Below are positions 17,848-27,236 of a DNA stretch of 64,000 nucleotides, piece by piece. The translations under genes and the position numbers were made by a program. Within the stretch, counting starts at the first letter, position 1, and every line of letters begins with the position of its first letter. Under the pieces are notes generated by a model that was given only the letters and a program-made list of their open reading frames with translations, had not been told where the DNA came from and ran no database searches. Source of the DNA: Clostridium_AD sp050717515 (GTDB lineage Bacteria; Bacillota; Clostridia; Clostridiales; Clostridiaceae). The DNA lies in contig NZ_JBOITL010000023.1 of NCBI RefSeq assembly GCF_050717515.1, forward strand, positions 62,001 to 126,000, written 5' to 3'.

Positions 17848-19008
17848 TTACACGTAATTTCTTATTTTCACAACTTTACCTTTACTAATGTAGACTCTCG
17901 GAACTCTTTTCCCAACCATACAAACTATTTCATAATTTATAGTTCCTATTAGTTCCGCTATTGTATCCGCTGTAAATTTATTTTTCTCATCTTCACCCAT
18001 TAGTATAACCTCATCACCAATCTTCACTCCAGAAATATCAGTAACATCAATCATACATTGATCCATGCAGATCCTACCTATTACTGGAGCAAAGCTTCCC
18101 TTTATGATAACCTTTCCCTTTTGATATAGAAGCCTTGTATATCCATCTGCATATCCAACTGGAAGTGTAGCTATAATACTTTCTCTCTCTGTTTTAAACT
18201 TTCTTCCATAACTCACGTATTCTCCAGGTGGCAAACTTTTTATGTGTACTACATTTGTTTTTAAGGTCATTACAGTTTTTAAATTTATATTGTCCTTATT
18301 TACCTCTCCAGAAGGATAATAGCCATATAATATTATTCCTGGTCGTACTGCCTCATAATGTGTTTCAGGTAAATCTATAATAGCAGCGCTATTGGCCATA
18401 TGTCTTATATTTATGTTCACTTTTTTCTCTTTTAACTTTTCATAAAAATAATTGTACTTTTTAACTTGGTTATAGGTATAAGTCTTGTCTTTTTCATCAG
18501 CCGAGGAAAAATGACAAAACATTCCTTCTATAATTATATTAGGTAGCTTACTAATACTATATACTTCTTCTATACTGCCATCATTTGGCAGATAACCTAT
18601 CCTACCCATACCCGTATCTACAATTATATGAATTTTAGCTACTTTATTTTTCTTTTGAGCCATTTTTGATAATTCACTTGCAAATTCATAAGAGTATACA
18701 GCTTGCTCAATGTTATATTTTAATAAATCATCTATTAAATTTGGTGGCGTAAACCCTAAAATCATTATTGGGCATTCTATGCCTGAACGCCTAAGCTCCA
18801 CTGCTTCACTTACTACCGCTACAGCTAATCTATTAGCACCATTTTGTAGGAGCACTGGCGCCACATCTATAGCTCCATGTCCATAGGCATCTGCCTTTAC
18901 AACAGCTATTATATTTTCGCTCTTAGCTACCCTTCGAATTTCTCTCATATTATAAGCTAGTTTATCTAAATCAACCTCTGCCCATACGGGCCTTAAATGT
19001 CTAAACAC
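17848..19008 (-). CDS. alr: Alanine racemase
   Basis: PLP enzyme that interconverts L- and D-Ala for peptidoglycan. 386 aa, normal length. The PLP lysine is in VVKADAYGHG (about 36-45); the second catalytic Tyr is in the C-terminal beta domain (PVIGRICMDQCMIDVT region). The best start is the GTG at 19008, giving MFRHLRPVWAEVDLD, 7 bases after AGAGGTG. It lies between a GerS-like lipoprotein gene and mazE/mazF. Confidence 0.96.
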   Translation of the reverse strand: MFRHLRPVWAEVDLDKLAYNMREIRRVAKSENIIAVVKADAYGHGAIDVAPVLLQNGANRLAVAVVSEAVELRRSGIECPIMILGFTPPNLIDDLLKYNIEQAVYSYEFASELSKMAQKKNKVAKIHIIVDTGMGRIGYLPNDGSIEEVYSISKLPNIIIEGMFCHFSSADEKDKTYTYNQVKKYNYFYEKLKEKKVNINIRHMANSAAIIDLPETHYEAVRPGIILYGYYPSGEVNKDNINLKTVMTLKTNVVHIKSLPPGEYVSYGRKFKTERESIIATLPVGYADGYTRLLYQKGKVIIKGSFAPVIGRICMDQCMIDVTDISGVKIGDEVILMGEDEKNKFTADTIAELIGTINYEIVCMVGKRVPRVYISKGKVVKIRNYV

Positions 19009-19065
19009 GACCTTCACCTCTTCTGATATTGAAATTTAATTCTTATGCTTATGTTTTTACTCGCA

Positions 19066-19680
19066 CTAAGGAATTGAAAACTCCAATGGTTCAATTTTTA
19101 CATTAGTAAGAAAATTAGTATATGTTATATTGATTTTTTCTTTACCCTTTATATCATAAATAACCAATTTTTCTGGTATCATACTTTTATAATTAACATA
19201 CAACAATGCATTATTAATATTTTTATTGCTACCAGGTATAAATAAATTGATTACTGAATATTCAATATCATTAATCTTTTCAATTGAATATTTTATTTCC
19301 TCATTAGTATACAATAATCCTATGTATTCTCCAATAAAACACAGTTTAAGAACTTCATCAAAATCCTTGCTCTGTACATACTTTGTTCCATTGTTTTTAT
19401 CATTAATATAAATATTATCATCGGTTTTATAGATAAATACTCTGTCTTTATTTAGCTCTAGTTTATATCCGCCTCCTTTCAAATAGGATTGCCTTGCCTT
19501 ATAGTTAATAGTCTGCTTATCATTCTTTATATCCATGTTCATTTCTGTAGTATAGCTTTCCATGTTTTTTAAAAAGGTTACAATATCATTCGTATTCTTA
19601 GGTTTTTTATTACAGGAAGTTAATAGCGTGGAACTAGAAACAAGTAAAAGTATTAAAAATAATAGTAATTTTTTTTTCAT
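19066..19680 (-). CDS. GerS-like germination lipoprotein
   Basis: 204 aa with a lipoprotein signal peptide (lipobox LTSC, Cys 23). The mature part is beta-rich with the LolA/outer-membrane-lipoprotein-sorting-like pattern (YKARQSYLKGGGYKLEL; IYINDKNN). In Clostridioides difficile the lipoprotein GerS lies directly upstream of an alr gene and is needed for cortex breakdown in germination. The same neighbours (gerS-alr-mazE-mazF) occur here, so I infer a GerS homologue. AGGAGG precedes the ATG. Confidence 0.75.
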   Translation of the reverse strand: MKKKLLLFLILLLVSSSTLLTSCNKKPKNTNDIVTFLKNMESYTTEMNMDIKNDKQTINYKARQSYLKGGGYKLELNKDRVFIYKTDDNIYINDKNNGTKYVQSKDFDEVLKLCFIGEYIGLLYTNEEIKYSIEKINDIEYSVINLFIPGSNKNINNALLYVNYKSMIPEKLVIYDIKGKEKINITYTNFLTNVKIEPLEFSIP

Positions 19681-19822
19681 TGTTACCCTCCTAGCATTTC
19701 TCTAGAGCAGATAGGGTTACCCCTGTTATCTACCATAACAAATCACTCTACTACTATTACTATTACTCATGGTTTCATACTATTACAAAAATAGCTAATG
19801 ACAAAAAAATCATTATCTGCAG

Positions 19823-20218
19823 CTATTCACTCACCTCTTCATTTTTTTCTACTTCAAATATAGCATAAGCTACCGCACAATCTTCCCCGTGAGATATGCT
19901 AAGATGAATATTATACTTTCCCTCTTTTTTAGCTATTAACTTTGCTTTGCCTTTTAAAATTACTATTGGCTTTCCAAGGGTTGTCCTGTCAATTTCAATA
20001 TCTTTAAAGTCAAACCCCCTAAACCCTGTACCTAACGCTTTTGCTACTGCTTCTTTAGCAGCGAATCTTCCAGCCACATATTCCGGCCTCAAATTTCTAC
20101 TTTTAAGGTATTCTAATTCAGTTATTGTAAAAATTTTTTCTAAAAACCTACTGTTGGCGACCATAGCATTTTTTATTCGTCGTATTTCAACAATATCAGT
20201 ACCTACTCCAATAATCAA
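19823..20218 (-). CDS. acpS: Holo-[acyl-carrier-protein] synthase
   Basis: Transfers 4'-phosphopantetheine from CoA to acyl carrier protein. 131 aa, family length. Motifs IGVGTDIVEI (metal-binding Asp near residue 7), RFAAKEAVAKAL (Glu at about 58) and SISHGEDCAVAYA are diagnostic. I prefer the TTG at 20218 because GGGAG lies 8 bases upstream and AcpS proteins start with IIGVGTDI; a GTG three codons earlier overlaps that site. Confidence 0.95.
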   Translation of the reverse strand: MIIGVGTDIVEIRRIKNAMVANSRFLEKIFTITELEYLKSRNLRPEYVAGRFAAKEAVAKALGTGFRGFDFKDIEIDRTTLGKPIVILKGKAKLIAKKEGKYNIHLSISHGEDCAVAYAIFEVEKNEEVSE

Positions 20219-20401
20219 AACTCTCACTCCCGCTCTTTAATCTCTGCTCCATAATTTATATATTTAATTAAACACAGATTTTAACTATACTAATATTCAT
20301 ACTGCTACTAACATAATATAATAAATTTATGATTATTTATAGTATTATTCATAAGTTATTTTATGTGCTTCTATTTTCAAACTATATTTTTCTTTATATA
20401 A

Positions 20402-20423
20402 CAAAAAGAGGAGAATCCTCCTC
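20402..20423 (-). terminator. Terminator after the DUF6514-like gene
   Basis: Compact GAGGA/TCCTC hairpin followed on the minus strand by TTTTTG, about 80 bases past the stop at 20505. A second small stem (CTCATTACT..AGTAACGAG) lies at 20458-20480. Confidence 0.6.
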
Positions 20424-20504
20424 ACTATGTTAGTTTAGTTTAATAATATATCGCCACTAGCTCATTACTAAAGTAACGAGAGCACGTAGCTATTTTTCAA
20501 AATA

Positions 20505-20858
20505 TTAGCAAGTACCAATATTTTTTAACATCTCATCAAAATCGCTAATATACTCATCAATATAGTCACCTAGTATATCAATCATATGAATAGGTGATAC
20601 TGTATTTTCATATAGCATTTTTATAAGATTTTTAACTTTATGTCTTTGAGGACTTATGTTTTCTACACAATCCCTCTCTATAAATACTACTGTATCATCA
20701 ACGATGTCTTGCCTTTCAATCTCAATACCATAGGCTTGTACTTCAGTAGATTCATTATCCATTGAAACAGAAACCTGACTTTTTACTAATCTATAAAAAT
20801 AATTATGCTTTACATCAACCTCTGTTACTCTTTTAGATAAATTTTCTAAAACTACCAT
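20505..20858 (-). CDS. DUF6514-like hypothetical protein
   Basis: 117 aa, soluble, no signal peptide. The pattern YGIEIER ... FIERDCVENISPQRHKVKN ... LYENTVSPIHMIDILGDYI fits a clostridial family of unknown role that I place as DUF6514 from memory. Its own ribosome site (AAGGGGG) and terminator suggest a single-gene unit. The function is unknown. Confidence 0.65.
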   Translation of the reverse strand: MVVLENLSKRVTEVDVKHNYFYRLVKSQVSVSMDNESTEVQAYGIEIERQDIVDDTVVFIERDCVENISPQRHKVKNLIKMLYENTVSPIHMIDILGDYIDEYISDFDEMLKNIGTC

Positions 20859-21226
20859 ATTCGTCCCCCTTGTGTTATGTTATTGAAAATATAGTAACAT
20901 TATTTTTCAGAAAAATCTGTCATTTTATGAAATGGGTTCAAATGTATTATCTCTTAAAAGTGACAACTTCAACTCTTTGCGCCCATAATGTTATTATTAA
21001 CAAAGTATCCACAGGCATCTCTTTATATATACACTAGCTTATTTTGTCGAAATCATAATAAATATATATAAAAGTTTTTTTATTATAAATTGAATATATT
21101 TTTAAAAAGTGCAACTATTTTTTATTTGACCCGCAATATAATGAAAAATATAATTATTATGTAAATATTTGGCATAATAGTTGTTTGTTTTGCTAACTAT
21201 TTTGTTTATTTTTTAATCCAATAATG
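20859..21226. other. Intergenic region with an orphan plus-strand promoter
   Basis: 368 AT-rich bases. The only clear signal is TTGACC-17-TATAAT at 21126-21154 reading rightwards, although no plus-strand gene follows. Short frames here lack ribosome sites. Confidence 0.5.
21126..21154 (+). promoter_or_regulatory. Orphan sigma-A-type promoter, antisense to 21227-21826
   Basis: -35 TTGACC, 17-base spacer, -10 TATAAT. Transcription would run into the 3' end of the convergent hypothetical gene. It could drive an antisense RNA or be a chance match in AT-rich DNA. Confidence 0.4.
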
Positions 21227-21826
21227 TTATTTGTATTTTTTTTCCTTTATTTCTTTCAACATTTTATACCTATCAACGCCAATGTATTTACATAAATCTT
21301 CCAATATTAATAATACTGCAATAATCATAGTACAATCATCCTTGTAATACGCCTCTAAATCATATCGATTTTTATACACAATGGAATTATCTTTTTTGCA
21401 ACTAATAGTTTTATATAGTTCCTTTAAGGTATTGTATAATATGGAGTACGAAATTAGTATAAAATCTCCTTTTGCTTTTTCACTACCATTAACTACCTCT
21501 CTAACAATTCTATTTAAAGATGTATTTTTGTAATATTCCAACATTTTCAGCCTATAATTATCTTGGATAAACTTCCCAACTATTTCGGCATCTATCAAAG
21601 TTATTTCTCCATCTGTGTTAAAAAAAATGCTAGCATCTACCAGACCATTTTTCTGGTCACTAATTTCTGATAACATTTTCTTCATTCTGTAGTTGAAAAA
21701 ACTAGTGAATTCACCTTTTGTAATAAAATACTGGAGCTCTTTAGTAGACACAACATACACTAGCTCTGAAAAATTTTTATAAGCCTTATTTAAATAACTT
21801 TTATTATTATAATCCATGTAACTCAT
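21227..21826 (-). CDS. Hypothetical protein
   Basis: 199 aa, soluble, mostly helical, no signal peptide or recognised domain. It is Tyr/Lys-rich (YKNRYDLEAYYKDD; VDRYKMLKEIKEKKYK). The ATG follows GGGGG. It stands alone; a long hairpin at 21912-21982 lies upstream and separates it from the DUF4129 gene. Confidence 0.65.
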   Translation of the reverse strand: MSYMDYNNKSYLNKAYKNFSELVYVVSTKELQYFITKGEFTSFFNYRMKKMLSEISDQKNGLVDASIFFNTDGEITLIDAEIVGKFIQDNYRLKMLEYYKNTSLNRIVREVVNGSEKAKGDFILISYSILYNTLKELYKTISCKKDNSIVYKNRYDLEAYYKDDCTMIIAVLLILEDLCKYIGVDRYKMLKEIKEKKYK

Positions 21827-21911
21827 AATCCTATTGCCCCCACTCTAATAAATTAGTTGAGAATTCTAAGTCCTCCCTATTTAGTGTGGCTAATTAAATA
21901 CAAACTATACT

Positions 21912-21982
21912 AAAGCACATGAAAATAAATAACAAGTCAAGTATACTAACATACTGACTTGTTATTTATTTTCATGTACTTT
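21912..21982 (-). terminator. Long hairpin after the MoxR-DUF58-DUF4129 operon
   Basis: A nearly perfect 28-bp stem (left arm with ATGAAAATAAATAACAAGTC) and short loop, just past the stop at 21987. There is no clear T-tract, but its position fits an end-of-operon structure. Confidence 0.55.
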
Positions 21983-21986
21983 GATC

Positions 21987-23228
21987 TTATATTTTCTTCT
22001 TAATATCACTATGTCCCTTTTTAACCATCGCAACATTTTCCTGGGTCATAGGATGCACTGAAAACTTAGCTTCGTTATATACCGATGTCATCTCATCTAA
22101 GCTATCTAAATTATCAACTTTAATTTTAGTAACGTTCTTTAGCTGCGTGGCAGTCATGTAAGTCTTATAAATATCTGCTTCTTCAGTTATATTTTCAAAA
22201 CCTTTGTATGTATAAAGAATCTTATCTCTATTACTTTGACCGCCTTGAAAAATTTTACGCAACAAGTCTTTAACCCAATGTTTTTTCTTCTTTTTGCTAA
22301 CAATTCTTTCCTTTTCTTCTACAAATTCATTACAAATTTTTGTTTTATTTCTAAATCTCGATAAAAATTTATATATTACATATAAAATAAGAAGTAAAAT
22401 CAAAATTTTAAAAATTATAATAAGCACTGGTGATATTTCAATTGATTCATATTTAGTCAGAATAGGCTGTTTTTTTAAATTGGTTTTAGATGTATCTGCA
22501 CTACCTGCAACTCTTTGACACTTAATAAAAAATCCCCTTAGTTTTTCAGACAACCAACTTATTGGGCCACCAAAAATTTTAATTAGAAGGGATACTATTA
22601 TAAACAATATATAATTTGCTAAATGCATAATCATATCTAATAATCCTGATATAATTTTGCTGGCATAATCCAAAGATAAAGTAAGAACTGATATTCCTAT
22701 AATTATATTTGTAACCATAGTAGTATTGCTTTTAACAGCATATACATATCTTCGCGTTTCTCTCATAAGTATAATAATCATTATTATATAGAGAACGTGG
22801 AACCTATACATTGCATTTACAAAGTCGGTCCCTAAGATAAATGAGAACACCCAAATGGCTATTAGCACTACCATAGACTTTGTTATATCTTCTTTATATT
22901 GAGAGTAATCTATAGGATTATCCTCCAATGAATAGGTTATTAAAGCCATAAACAACAAGAAAATTGTATTTATAAAAATGATTTGACCTTTGAAAAATAT
23001 AAAAGAAGCTAATATACTAAGTCCTAAAAGCGCTAGTATAAAAAGGGGTTTTCTTAACTTCAAACTTTTAAGATATTGCGTCAAAAAAACAATACACAAA
23101 CAAACTAAAAACAGTTTATATTCTACTGGGTTTTTAAACAACCATTTACTTAAAGCTGACCAAATTATAAAAGAAATAGTAACAAGACTTATACTATAAA
23201 TACTCTTGACTTTTCTATACCAGCTCAT
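21987..23228 (-). CDS. Polytopic membrane protein with DUF4129-like C-terminus
   Basis: 413 aa. About eight hydrophobic segments in residues 10-225 and one near 255-275, then a basic cytoplasmic region. The end (TATQLKNVT ... YNEAKFSVHPMTQENVAMVKK) resembles DUF4129, the C-terminal domain of TgpA-like transglutaminase membrane proteins. The transglutaminase domain that normally lies between membrane part and DUF4129 is missing. It is the last gene of a MoxR-DUF58 operon (2 bases from the DUF58 stop). Confidence 0.7.
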   Translation of the reverse strand: MSWYRKVKSIYSISLVTISFIIWSALSKWLFKNPVEYKLFLVCLCIVFLTQYLKSLKLRKPLFILALLGLSILASFIFFKGQIIFINTIFLLFMALITYSLEDNPIDYSQYKEDITKSMVVLIAIWVFSFILGTDFVNAMYRFHVLYIIMIIILMRETRRYVYAVKSNTTMVTNIIIGISVLTLSLDYASKIISGLLDMIMHLANYILFIIVSLLIKIFGGPISWLSEKLRGFFIKCQRVAGSADTSKTNLKKQPILTKYESIEISPVLIIIFKILILLLILYVIYKFLSRFRNKTKICNEFVEEKERIVSKKKKKHWVKDLLRKIFQGGQSNRDKILYTYKGFENITEEADIYKTYMTATQLKNVTKIKVDNLDSLDEMTSVYNEAKFSVHPMTQENVAMVKKGHSDIKKKI

Positions 23229-23230
23229 CC

Positions 23231-24355
23231 CTATAACACCCCTTTATAATCCATCTTTTCAATACCTGATATGCAGGTCACAGTAGATTTTAACGAAACG
23301 TCTATTACTTTAATTAAAATGCCCCGTCTTTTGAGTTTAGATAAAATACCAACACTCTCTTCATCTAAATAAGGCGTAATAATTATATAAGTAGAATTTG
23401 GATTAAATTCTTTTATTTTACTTCTTAAATAATCGCTAAATCTAATAGTAATGCTATAACTCATCCTAGCACTAAGTTCCATTATTTTTCTAAGAGCATT
23501 AATATCTGGATAAACCTCACTAGTGATTTTAGTTTGCATTCCTACTAATTGACAATTAGTCCACATTCCTGTGGGTACTCCTTCTTTGATGGCTATAGAC
23601 GCTAAGGAGGCTGCCACTGTAATTCCATTTTCTATAAGCAGTGGTTGAATGGTACCCCAATAAGGTTCTCCACATTGAGCGTTTACAATGATTGTAAGGT
23701 CTCTATCTGAAGTAAAATCATATTCTTTTACCATAAGCCTGTCCATTTTCAAACTGGATTTCCAATGAATATCTTTCATTCTATCCTCTACGTTATATTC
23801 TCTTATTCCTTTAATATATAATGGATCCTTATGAATCCATCTCTTAACATTATTATTCCCTTGTAAATTGGTATTTGCAAATTCAACATTATTCATATTA
23901 ATAAGTTTAGGATAAACCAAAAACTCAAGAAAATCTTCTGCATGCATGGTTTCTGCCGAAAGTCCAAATAAATCTCCTACAGTAACATTTATGTCTCTTA
24001 AAATGTAGGCGCCGCGTACGTTACACTTTAATTTGTAAATTCTTCTTTTTCTTTCATACCAGCTTATGGTGTATTTACTTAAATGCCATAAGTCAGCCCC
24101 TTCTTTAAATCTATTACTGTCTGATACAAACTCTATGGCACCTGGCATTTTCTCACTTAACATTAGAAATGATATAGGTAGCCTTTTATTATTTTCAATA
24201 GTTGTAGTAATAGTGAATTCCTCACCAGGTAAAAGTCTATCTTTATCAATATTTCTACTGATTTTGAGGTTATCAAAACCTTTTTTTCGTGTAAACTCAC
24301 CTATAAAAAAAATAATAGTTAGTATGGCCAGAATCAGAGCAAATTGTATAAACAT
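23231..24355 (-). CDS. DUF58 domain protein (MoxR partner)
   Basis: 374 aa. An N-terminal TM helix (about 2-18) is followed by a beta-rich region and the DUF58 core with RWIHKDPLYIKGIREYNVEDRMKDIHWKSS-type sequence (key residues R, D, W, S around 172-200) and a vWA-like fold after it (LTIIVNAQCG). DUF58 proteins work with MoxR ATPases, perhaps in protein folding or metal insertion; no exact role is known. It begins 12 bases after the MoxR gene ends, behind GGAGGGGG. Confidence 0.88.
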   Translation of the reverse strand: MFIQFALILAILTIIFFIGEFTRKKGFDNLKISRNIDKDRLLPGEEFTITTTIENNKRLPISFLMLSEKMPGAIEFVSDSNRFKEGADLWHLSKYTISWYERKRRIYKLKCNVRGAYILRDINVTVGDLFGLSAETMHAEDFLEFLVYPKLINMNNVEFANTNLQGNNNVKRWIHKDPLYIKGIREYNVEDRMKDIHWKSSLKMDRLMVKEYDFTSDRDLTIIVNAQCGEPYWGTIQPLLIENGITVAASLASIAIKEGVPTGMWTNCQLVGMQTKITSEVYPDINALRKIMELSARMSYSITIRFSDYLRSKIKEFNPNSTYIIITPYLDEESVGILSKLKRRGILIKVIDVSLKSTVTCISGIEKMDYKGVL

Positions 24356-24367
24356 TGCCCCCCCTCC

Positions 24368-25315
24368 CTATAACTTTTCGAGTGGAGCTTGAATAGTACT
24401 TATTATTTCTTCTATAAGGGTTTTGCTCTTATTACCCAGGCCCAGATCATTCTTAAGCATTAACCTATGGCTTAAGATAGGGACTGCGAGTTCCTTTATA
24501 TCCTCTGGAATTACATAGTCCCTCCCTCTTATAGCAGCTAGTGCTTGGCTTCCCTTCATCATATTCAATGTAGCTCTTGGACTACAGCCAAGCTCCACTT
24601 CTCTATGACTTCTTGTAGCGCTCACTATTGCTATTATGTAATCTTTTATTTCTTCACTAACATGTATCATAGTATAATTATTTTGAACATACTCTATGTC
24701 TTCCATCGAAACCACGGCCTGAAGATCATTCAATGGATCTGCTATCATAAATCTATTCATCATGGCCTTCTCCTCTATAGCATCTGGATACCCCAATGAA
24801 AGCTTCATAAAAAATCTATCTAATTGTGCTTCTGGTAATGGAAAAGTTCCAAACTGTTCCACCGGATTTTGAGTAGCAATTACAAAAAATGGTCTTTGGA
24901 GTTTTATAGTATTACCCTCCACAGTAATTTGCCTCTCTTCCATACACTCTAAAAGTGCTGACTGTGTTCTAGGTGTAGCTCTATTAATTTCATCTGCTAA
25001 AACTATTTGACTGAGTAGCGGCCCAGACCTAAACTCAAACTCCTGATTTTTTTGATTATAATAATATATTCCAGTTAAATCTGAAGGTAGTAAATCAGGG
25101 GTAAACTGTATCCTCTTAAACATGCAATTCATAGAGCTTGAAAGACTTTTCGCAAGCTTAGTTTTCCCGAGTCCTGGAACATCTTCAATAAGCACATGCC
25201 CAGAACATATAAACGCCACTATAATTTTATCTATATTGTCCCCTTTGCCTACTATAACTTTACCTACATTTTCCTTAATTTTGCCTCTAAATTCCTCAAA
25301 TTTCTTTGTATCCAT
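24368..25315 (-). CDS. MoxR-family AAA+ ATPase
   Basis: 315 aa. Walker A EDVPGLGKTKLAKS (about 40-53), Walker B VLADEINRA, sensor FVIATQNPVEQFGTFPLPEAQLD region and the ATPase lid (SPRATLNMMKGSQALAAIRGR). MoxR proteins act as chaperone-like ATPases with DUF58/vWA partners. The ATG at 25315 is preceded by GGGGGG; the in-frame start five codons earlier lies before that site. First gene of the MoxR-DUF58-DUF4129 operon. Confidence 0.95.
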   Translation of the reverse strand: MDTKKFEEFRGKIKENVGKVIVGKGDNIDKIIVAFICSGHVLIEDVPGLGKTKLAKSLSSSMNCMFKRIQFTPDLLPSDLTGIYYYNQKNQEFEFRSGPLLSQIVLADEINRATPRTQSALLECMEERQITVEGNTIKLQRPFFVIATQNPVEQFGTFPLPEAQLDRFFMKLSLGYPDAIEEKAMMNRFMIADPLNDLQAVVSMEDIEYVQNNYTMIHVSEEIKDYIIAIVSATRSHREVELGCSPRATLNMMKGSQALAAIRGRDYVIPEDIKELAVPILSHRLMLKNDLGLGNKSKTLIEEIISTIQAPLEKL

Positions 25316-25494
25316 TTTAAAACCCCCCATTAGCTTATATATTTACATTTTCTTTAATTTCAATATACCATATATAGTAATTAATTTAAACATATTCGTT
25401 AGTAAATATTACTACTTTTATAACCATAAAAAAATCCCTCACCGTTAGGTAAGAGATCATGAGTTAAAGCATCTCCTGCGGAGCTGCAATTAAT

Positions 25495-25587
25495 GACTTC
25501 AGAAGGAGCCTTAGACTCCCACTAAAGTTTTGTTTTGTTGTAGTATGTGATCCCCACTTATAAAAGTGGGAGACTTTCCTTCTGAAA
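25495..25587 (-). repeat. Inverted-repeat relic D1, resembling IS200/IS605 ends
   Basis: Left part TTCAGAAGGA..AGACTCCCACT and right part AGTGGGAGACTTTCCTTCTGAA are inverted to each other around a T-rich middle. The minus-strand reading AGAAGGAAAGTCTCCCACTT then TATAAGTGGG recurs at 44953-44983. A short subterminal hairpin of this kind is typical of IS200/IS605 ends, but no tnpA or tnpB is present, so I call it a relic at most. Confidence 0.5.
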
Positions 25588-25592
25588 TATCA

Positions 25593-26051
25593 TTAAAGCA
25601 TTTTCAAAAAAGCTGGAGCAGCTACAGCGAGTCCTGTAACAATAACTCCACATAAAAAAGATCCTATAACTGAACACATAACAGATCTTTTAAAATCCAA
25701 CTTTAAAAAAGCAGCTATTGCAGTCCCTGTCCAAACTCCTGTGGTTGGAAGAGGTATTGCAATAAACGTTATAAGCGCTATTTCTTCAAATTTTTCAAAT
25801 TTAGCTTTATTCTTGTTTATCTTTCTATCAATTAAATTATAAAAGCCACTAAAAAATTTATATTTTCCTAAAAAGTCAAATATTTTATTAAAAAATATCA
25901 GTATAAATGGAACCGGAAGCAAACTTCCAATAAAACTTAACAGGAATACTGTTATTGGATTAATATTGTACACGTTTATTCCAAGAGGTATAGCAAATTT
26001 CATCTCACTAAGGGGCACTGCTGACAGTAATAATACTTGTAACCATTCCAT
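25593..26051 (-). CDS. COG2426-type small membrane protein (putative small multidrug export family)
   Basis: 152 aa, four hydrophobic segments. The N-terminal SAVPLSEMKFAIPLG and the central AIPLPTTGVWTGTAIAAFL are the family marks (PF06695, annotated as putative small multidrug export proteins). Transport activity is weakly supported for the family as a whole. Monocistronic, AGGAG ribosome site. Confidence 0.85.
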   Translation of the reverse strand: MEWLQVLLLSAVPLSEMKFAIPLGINVYNINPITVFLLSFIGSLLPVPFILIFFNKIFDFLGKYKFFSGFYNLIDRKINKNKAKFEKFEEIALITFIAIPLPTTGVWTGTAIAAFLKLDFKRSVMCSVIGSFLCGVIVTGLAVAAPAFLKML

Positions 26052-26092
26052 AAAAAAATCTCCTTATTTACATTTTTTCTTAACGCATCTTC

Positions 26093-26127
26093 AAAAAAAA
26101 TGACTAGTCATCATACTAGTCTTTTTT
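26093..26127 (-). terminator. Bidirectional terminator after the degV-family gene
   Basis: GACTAGT/ACTAGTC stem with a 6-base loop, eight T on the minus strand and six T on the plus strand. Confidence 0.8.
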
Positions 26128-26228
26128 GAGGTTTAATCTATTATTCACAATACTATTATAAGTATTATGATTACATACTTTCAAGTGATATTATAAACAA
26201 AAAAATATTTAACTATATATTCACAATT

Positions 26229-27119
26229 TTAAATATCAATTACATGATGTTGTCTAGACTCACCAATAAAAAACACGGCCAAAGCTCCCGGTCCACTAAA
26301 CCTTCCCACTACCGGTCCAATGTAATGAATAAGTACTTCTTTAACCCTAACCTTTTCCAGTATCTCCTCCTTAAGCCTTACAGCTTCATCAACGCAATCT
26401 GCATGACAAATAGCTATGGTTTGAGTTTCAGGATCTATAATCTTATCCTTTACTATTTCTGCAAGCTTAGTTATTGATTTTTTACGCCCGCGAACCTTGA
26501 GCACTGGCATTACGCGTCCCACCTGGTTAAGCGTAAGTATAGGCTTTATATGCAGAACTAGCCCTAAGGTAGCCGCTACATTAGATATTCTTCCGCCTCT
26601 TTTTAAAAAATTAAGATCCTGCACAGTAATATATGTATTTAAATTTTGTATAATTTTTTCTATTTCAGATACAATTTTCTCAGCGGTGCATCCCAGGTTT
26701 TTCATTTCTACAGCTTTTCTAACCATAAGTCCTTGACCAAGTGATGCTGTTAACACATCAATAATATATATTATAACATTTGGAAACTCTTCCAATATTG
26801 CAGTCTTTCCAATATTAGCGCTATTATAGGTTCCGCTAAGACCTGAAGAAACTCCAATATAAATTATATCCTGTCCACGCCTCGCAGCCGGCTTAAACAT
26901 ATTATAGAAGCTTTCGGAATTCGCTTGAGAAGTATTTGGAAGTGCCCCTTCTCTAAGGTCATCAAAAAACTGTTTTTGACTTAAACTTTGTCCAAAATCA
27001 TCTAAGTACTCTTTATCATTATAACTAAATGGTAACATAGCAAAGGGTATGTTATTACCATAAATATACTCCTTCGGTAAATCGCAGCAAGAATCTGTCA
27101 TTATAACAAAATCTTTCAT
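26229..27119 (-). CDS. DegV family fatty-acid-binding protein
   Basis: 296 aa. Start MTDSCCDLP, the GVSSGLSGTYNSA motif (about 92-104) and the C-terminal GPVVGRFSGPGALAVFFIG are typical of DegV proteins, which bind a fatty acid and in FakB form hand it to the FakA kinase. Many clostridia have several copies; no fakA is seen nearby, so the partner is unknown. AGGAGGAG precedes the ATG. Confidence 0.94.
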   Translation of the reverse strand: MKDFVIMTDSCCDLPKEYIYGNNIPFAMLPFSYNDKEYLDDFGQSLSQKQFFDDLREGALPNTSQANSESFYNMFKPAARRGQDIIYIGVSSGLSGTYNSANIGKTAILEEFPNVIIYIIDVLTASLGQGLMVRKAVEMKNLGCTAEKIVSEIEKIIQNLNTYITVQDLNFLKRGGRISNVAATLGLVLHIKPILTLNQVGRVMPVLKVRGRKKSITKLAEIVKDKIIDPETQTIAICHADCVDEAVRLKEEILEKVRVKEVLIHYIGPVVGRFSGPGALAVFFIGESRQHHVIDI

Positions 27120-27236
27120 TTGTACTCCTCCTAATTTTTATAATTCCGCAAATATTTTGTTAAACAATACTGTAAAAACTATAGCATAAAAAGTGTTCAC
27201 TGTAAAAGGAAATTGTATTTACAGGGTAAATTATTA

